Below the pieces are notes generated by a model, which worked only from the letters and a program-made list of their open reading frames with translations, was not told where the DNA came from and searched no databases. A stretch of 64,000 nucleotides of DNA from CALVGQ01 sp964369385 (GTDB lineage: Bacteria > Bacillota_I > Bacilli_A > Erysipelotrichales > Erysipelotrichaceae): contig CAYJEY010000004.1 of the NCBI GenBank assembly GCA_964369385.1, positions 62,001-126,000 on the forward strand, read 5' to 3'. Positions 60,572-64,000 of this stretch are shown here, piece by piece; within the stretch, counting starts at the first letter, position 1, and every line of letters begins with the position of its first letter. A program made the translations under genes and the position numbers.

Positions 60572-60588
60572 TAAACTTATTAAGTTTA
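60572..60588. promoter_or_regulatory. Operator-like site TAAACT-N5-AGTTTA in the livK leader
   Basis: TAAACTTATTAAGTTTA (8-bp arms, 1-nt centre) sits between the -10 and the ribosome site of livK. It shares arms and spacing with the site at 15197-15213. A repressor bound here would block transcription of the transporter. Confidence 0.5.
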
Positions 60589-60594
60589 TTCATA

Positions 60595-60622
60595 ATTATA
60601 TCAAACATTTATTTCTTTTCAA
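60595..60622 (-). promoter_or_regulatory. Promoter of the liv operon
   Basis: TTGAAA (-35) and TATAAT (-10) spaced by 16 bp on the minus strand, about 38 bp upstream of the livK start codon. Confidence 0.7.
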
Positions 60623-60697
60623 TCTATTTTTGATAATATTTCATATATATTGTAAACTGTTACATTATTGTGTATTTTTCTTACATTTTTAAATAAA

Positions 60698-60725
60698 AAC
60701 TAGAGAATTTAATTATCCTCTAGTT
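60698..60725 (-). terminator. Terminator of the yfhO-type gene
   Basis: Stem AACTAGAG / CTCTAGTT with a 12-nt loop containing the stop codon, then TTTTATTT on the minus strand. Confidence 0.75.
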
Positions 60726-63166
60726 ATCTTTTTTCTCTTTCTTACAATCATTCCAATATATAATCCGACTGCAATCAAATTCACTACCAAACTGTAATTG
60801 ACAATCTTGTTAGAATAGCTGAATGATATAATATTTTCACCTTCTTCTAATGGTATCTTTATGAGTGATTCCAACCACTCATCTGGTGTTATATGTATAC
60901 CGTTTTGCATAATTTTAAAATGCTCATTGTTTGGGATGGAAAGATATAAGTAATCATTTCCACTTGAATCAACATAAACTTGATTTTCTTGAATACGATA
61001 ATCCAATCTAACGTTTTCTTCAATCATTGCAAGAGTATCTTCGTTTAAACTATAAAACTTCATATCTCTCATCTCTATTTCTGGGCTAAGTGGTTTGAAA
61101 TCAAGTTGAAGATTTTCCTCAAAATTTTCTCCAAGTAGAATCAACTTGTCATTTTCTCCGGCAAAGTAGTTATCGCTTCTTCCTGCATAATGAACTTCAA
61201 GTACATTTCCAAAGCTAGAATCTTCCAACACCATATAGATTTGTGTATTCTGTGGATTTTCTAGCATTAAACCAAAAAATGCATCGGCAAAATAATCATT
61301 TCTTTCATAGAGTCGCTCATTTGTCTTGTGAAGATTAGTATAGTAGACAACTTCATACTCAATTTCATTTAAAACATCCACACCTAATAATGCTTGACTT
61401 AACTTGTTTTGATTTTGGACAATATCTTCATTCATTACAAAACTTAGATCACTTTCACTCACAAACGCAATTGGTAATGCATATGGATTCTCATACAGTA
61501 TGCTTGAGTCTTCTACTGCATCATATACGGATGCTTTATTACTCATTACATATTTAATCCCAAGTAAGCTATCTACAAAAGCATTTTCATTCGTATAGAT
61601 ATTTGCCTGTTCCCAAAATTCATAACCCAAATTATAGAATGCACTCATAACATCCCGATTCACAATCGAAGAATAGCTTGATATGCCATTATAATCAAAG
61701 TAAAGAGATTCATTACTGAGGTGAATTGATTCATATCGTGGTCTTACCATTGTTTTATCCAAACGGTACAGCTCAGGTACCTCTATTAAGTTCTCATGAA
61801 TCATTTGATCATAGTTTACGATAGCCGACTTACTTAAGTAACGTCCAAATGACTCATGATGTACAATTACCATATTCAGTACTACTTCAATTACTAATAA
61901 GTAGACGATAAATTTTTTCTTTTGAAGTAGAAGTAAGCCCACTACTGCCAAAATTACTATTCCATTTACAAATGCATATTGAAGTGCATATGATTTAAAC
62001 TGATAAAACTGCGCTGCAACAATAAGTCCTAGAAATGCAACTAATAAATAACTACTTTTTGTCTTTTCATAGGCTACTAGTGAGCGGTAAGCTAAGAAAA
62101 TGCAAAAGAAATTGAGCACAAATACATATCTAAACGGATATTCAAATGGATACCTGAACAAATGCCAGGCACTATCAATAAATGGAACGAGTAATCCACT
62201 TAATAAAATGATGATGGCAAAAACAGTAATGATTTTTTCACGGTTTTCAATTTTCTTATTCAACATCAATGAAGCAATCAACATTATTGTAGATAAACCC
62301 GAGTATAAGAGTGGGTATTGATTCATTGTGTGCGCATTAGATTGTCCAATCAGTACGTGGAAGATACTTTTAAGCTTATCAAAACCAGCTATTGAAGTAA
62401 CATTACTTAAATCTCCATCTTGTCCTGAAATACTAAATACCGTTGGCATAAGTACCACACAAACCAAAAAACATCCTAGGGCAACATAACCAATGTACTG
62501 TAGTAAAGGGAAAGCAATTTTCTTTTTAAGTATTAGACTTTGATAGAAGAAATAGAATCCACTAAATAAAATTGCCATATATCCTGTATAAAAGTTACTA
62601 AACATTGTTAAAGCTACAATAAGAGGAACATACAATTGATTCTTACCTGCAATAAAGTCATCCACCAACTTAATTAAAATAGGTAAATAAATCACAGTAT
62701 CTAACCACATCAAATTCTCAGAATAAGTTAAATTATATCCACAAAGTGCATATGCAATCGCAAAGAAATAAGCATACTCACGATTCTCTTTAAAATGGCT
62801 TCTTAAATAATACAACATTGTACATGCACTTAATGCAATTTTTATAATTGTAAGAACACTAATAATATCAATCATATGCAAATCCGAAAACGAACTCACA
62901 AACAAAACCACTAGTGTAATTGGACTAGACAAATAATACATAAATAAACCGATAAAATCATGCCCTAAGCTAAGTTGGCTCACAACATTAAAATTGTAAT
63001 CTCCTAATTTCATCATATTGAGCATGTATTGCATATAATCCATGTATTGAAGACCCATATCGCCTCCAAGCATTGCAGAATCACCAAAAGGTGCAATACC
63101 ATTGACTACCAATGAAGTAGACACAAAAGCAGCAGCAATAAAGAATATAGCTATATATTTTTTCAT
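60713..63166 (-). CDS. yfhO: YfhO family membrane protein
   Basis: 817 residues: about thirteen hydrophobic helices in the first 440 residues, an extracytoplasmic domain of about 340 residues, and a last helix before a basic tail (IGMIVRKRKK). The N-terminal GDSAMLGGDMGLQYMDYMQY and ALCGYNLTYSENLMWLDT are YfhO landmarks. In Bacillus, YfhO works with the glycosyltransferase CsbB to glycosylate lipoteichoic acid using undecaprenyl-phosphate sugar; the CsbB-like gene is immediately upstream here. It probably transfers the sugar to an outer-surface polymer. Confidence 0.85.
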   Translation of the reverse strand: MKKYIAIFFIAAAFVSTSLVVNGIAPFGDSAMLGGDMGLQYMDYMQYMLNMMKLGDYNFNVVSQLSLGHDFIGLFMYYLSSPITLVVLFVSSFSDLHMIDIISVLTIIKIALSACTMLYYLRSHFKENREYAYFFAIAYALCGYNLTYSENLMWLDTVIYLPILIKLVDDFIAGKNQLYVPLIVALTMFSNFYTGYMAILFSGFYFFYQSLILKKKIAFPLLQYIGYVALGCFLVCVVLMPTVFSISGQDGDLSNVTSIAGFDKLKSIFHVLIGQSNAHTMNQYPLLYSGLSTIMLIASLMLNKKIENREKIITVFAIIILLSGLLVPFIDSAWHLFRYPFEYPFRYVFVLNFFCIFLAYRSLVAYEKTKSSYLLVAFLGLIVAAQFYQFKSYALQYAFVNGIVILAVVGLLLLQKKKFIVYLLVIEVVLNMVIVHHESFGRYLSKSAIVNYDQMIHENLIEVPELYRLDKTMVRPRYESIHLSNESLYFDYNGISSYSSIVNRDVMSAFYNLGYEFWEQANIYTNENAFVDSLLGIKYVMSNKASVYDAVEDSSILYENPYALPIAFVSESDLSFVMNEDIVQNQNKLSQALLGVDVLNEIEYEVVYYTNLHKTNERLYERNDYFADAFFGLMLENPQNTQIYMVLEDSSFGNVLEVHYAGRSDNYFAGENDKLILLGENFEENLQLDFKPLSPEIEMRDMKFYSLNEDTLAMIEENVRLDYRIQENQVYVDSSGNDYLYLSIPNNEHFKIMQNGIHITPDEWLESLIKIPLEEGENIISFSYSNKIVNYSLVVNLIAVGLYIGMIVRKRKKITRG

Positions 63167-63186
63167 AAAATCTCCCCATAAACAAA

Positions 63187-63219
63187 ACCTATAAGGTAAA
63201 TTCTTTTTACCTTATAGGT
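63187..63219 (-). terminator. Terminator between the glycosyltransferase and yfhO-type genes
   Basis: Perfect 14-bp stem (ACCTATAAGGTAAA / TTTACCTTATAGGT, 5-nt loop) followed by TTTTGTTT on the minus strand, just after the stop codon of the glycosyltransferase. Confidence 0.85.
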
Positions 63220-63224
63220 CATTA

Positions 63225-64000
63225 TTAATCATATTTTTTTCTAACTATGTAATTTGGACGTTTTTTAACTTCCATGTAAGTCTTAGATAAATATTCTCCA
63301 ATGATCCCAATACATAACAATTGAATACCACCCAAGAATGTAATAATTACAACGAGTGAAGGATATCCTTCTACTGGGTCTCCATACATAAGCGCTCTAA
63401 CAAACACTGTCAACATGTAACAGAATGAAGCAAAAGAGAAAAATAACCCAAAGAATGTTGCAATACGAAGTGGGGCAACCGTAAATGCCAATATTCCTTC
63501 AACCGCATATTTTGTAAGTCCCCAAAATGACCAACTCGTTTCTCCGGCTACGCGCTCAACATTTTGGTATTCGAGGTATTTTGTCTTATATCCTACCCAC
63601 ACAAAAATCCCTTTAGAGAAACGTTTTACTTCATTAAGTGATAAGATACTTTGCACTACTTCACGACGCATTAAACGATAGTCACGGGCTCCATCAACGA
63701 TTTCAACTTCACTGAATTTATTAATCAATTTATAAAATTGACGGGCAAAGAATGAACGGATTTTCGGTTCTCCCACACGTGATACACGTCTTGTCCCTAC
63801 GACATCATAATCATTTTCTTTAATTTCTTTTAACATTTCTGGTAAAAATTCTGGTGGATCTTGCAAATCTACATCCATCACGGCAACATAATCTCCTGTC
63901 GCATGATCTAATCCAGCAAGCAATCCTCCTTCTTTACCAAAGTTACGACTGAAATCTATTACCTTAACCACATCTTGATGAGCTTCATATAACTTAATTA
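63225..64000 (-). CDS. Polyprenyl-phosphate glycosyltransferase (CsbB/GtrB-like), 5' part beyond window
   Basis: The C-terminal 258 residues of a GT2-type enzyme that loads a sugar on undecaprenyl phosphate; the frame is open to base 64000 (reading IKLYEAHQDVVKVIDFSRNF), so roughly the first 50-60 residues are missing. DVDLQDPPEFLPEMLKEIKE and GTRRVSRVGEPKIRSFF are conserved in the CsbB/GtrB/DPM1 group, followed by two C-terminal helices (about 180-240 of the shown part). It pairs with the YfhO gene downstream. Confidence 0.9.
   Translation of the reverse strand, partial: IKLYEAHQDVVKVIDFSRNFGKEGGLLAGLDHATGDYVAVMDVDLQDPPEFLPEMLKEIKENDYDVVGTRRVSRVGEPKIRSFFARQFYKLINKFSEVEIVDGARDYRLMRREVVQSILSLNEVKRFSKGIFVWVGYKTKYLEYQNVERVAGETSWSFWGLTKYAVEGILAFTVAPLRIATFFGLFFSFASFCYMLTVFVRALMYGDPVEGYPSLVVIITFLGGIQLLCIGIIGEYLSKTYMEVKKRPNYIVRKKYD

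Overview
The window is a 64-kb stretch of chromosome from a low-GC Gram-positive bacterium (Bacillota). The evidence is strongly AT-rich DNA, Gram-positive ribosome binding sites (GGAGG), lipoprotein substrate-binding proteins, an LCP cell-wall ligase, a CsbB/YfhO-like pair, PRD/PTS regulators and a CcpA-type cre site. Erysipelotrichia-like gut anaerobes fit this content, but no rRNA or marker gene fixes the genus. I see no tRNA, rRNA, CRISPR array or intact insertion sequence.

Layout. (1) 1-5.3 kb: end of a Na+/Ca2+ exchanger, a flavoprotein, a solitary type IV prepilin, and a zinc-type ABC transporter (znuACB-like). (2) 5.3-13.7 kb: a nine-gene operon matching the functionally unassigned yhf operon of E. 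coli (YhfZ, Y, U, T, Php, S, X, W) with an added compact amidase-signature enzyme, preceded by a good promoter and a candidate operator. (3) 13.8-21.6 kb: accessory genes (methyltransferase, nitroreductase, MarR regulator with MATE pump and acetyltransferase, SIS sugar isomerase with a cre site, DUF2200, NTF2-like protein, a decayed PPOX gene, and a membrane diguanylate cyclase). (4) 21.7-26.4 kb: a very AT-rich row of small, same-strand genes (pyrophosphatase, small membrane proteins, two GNATs, HAD, NUDIX, peptidase E-like). Several are separated by copies of a conserved element of about 60 bp that ends in a promoter and RBS, giving a cassette-like look. (5) 26.6-41.6 kb: an rRNA methyltransferase, then a surface polysaccharide operon with five GT2 enzymes, one GT4 enzyme, two flippases, an O-antigen-ligase/polymerase-like protein and a DUF6056 protein.

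(6) 41.6-48.4 kb: a 1192-residue secreted surface protein behind five TTAAC repeats with 10-11 bp periodicity (PhoB/PhoP-like site), a second MATE pump, and an LCP protein with a solute-binding-like insert. (7) 48.5-55.2 kb: a sugar-acid PTS regulon with a BglG-type regulator cut in two by one in-frame stop codon, a KDPG-type aldolase, galactitol-family EIIA/B/C, a close DgoD (galactonate dehydratase) homologue and a phosphotriesterase-like lactonase. (8) 55.3-60.7 kb: a branched-chain amino acid transporter (livKHMGF) with a CBS-ACT protein. (9) 60.7-64 kb: YfhO and a CsbB/GtrB-like glycosyltransferase that runs off the window.

Working together: regions 5, 6 and 9 look devoted to the cell envelope. 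Regions 2 and 7 are two catabolic or salvage operons, each with its own PRD-containing protein and its own member of the phosphotriesterase family. The best candidates for undescribed biology are the yhf-type operon with its extra amidase, the cassette-like array at 22.4-26.4 kb, and the apparent kinase-free PTS route into galactonate-type metabolism.
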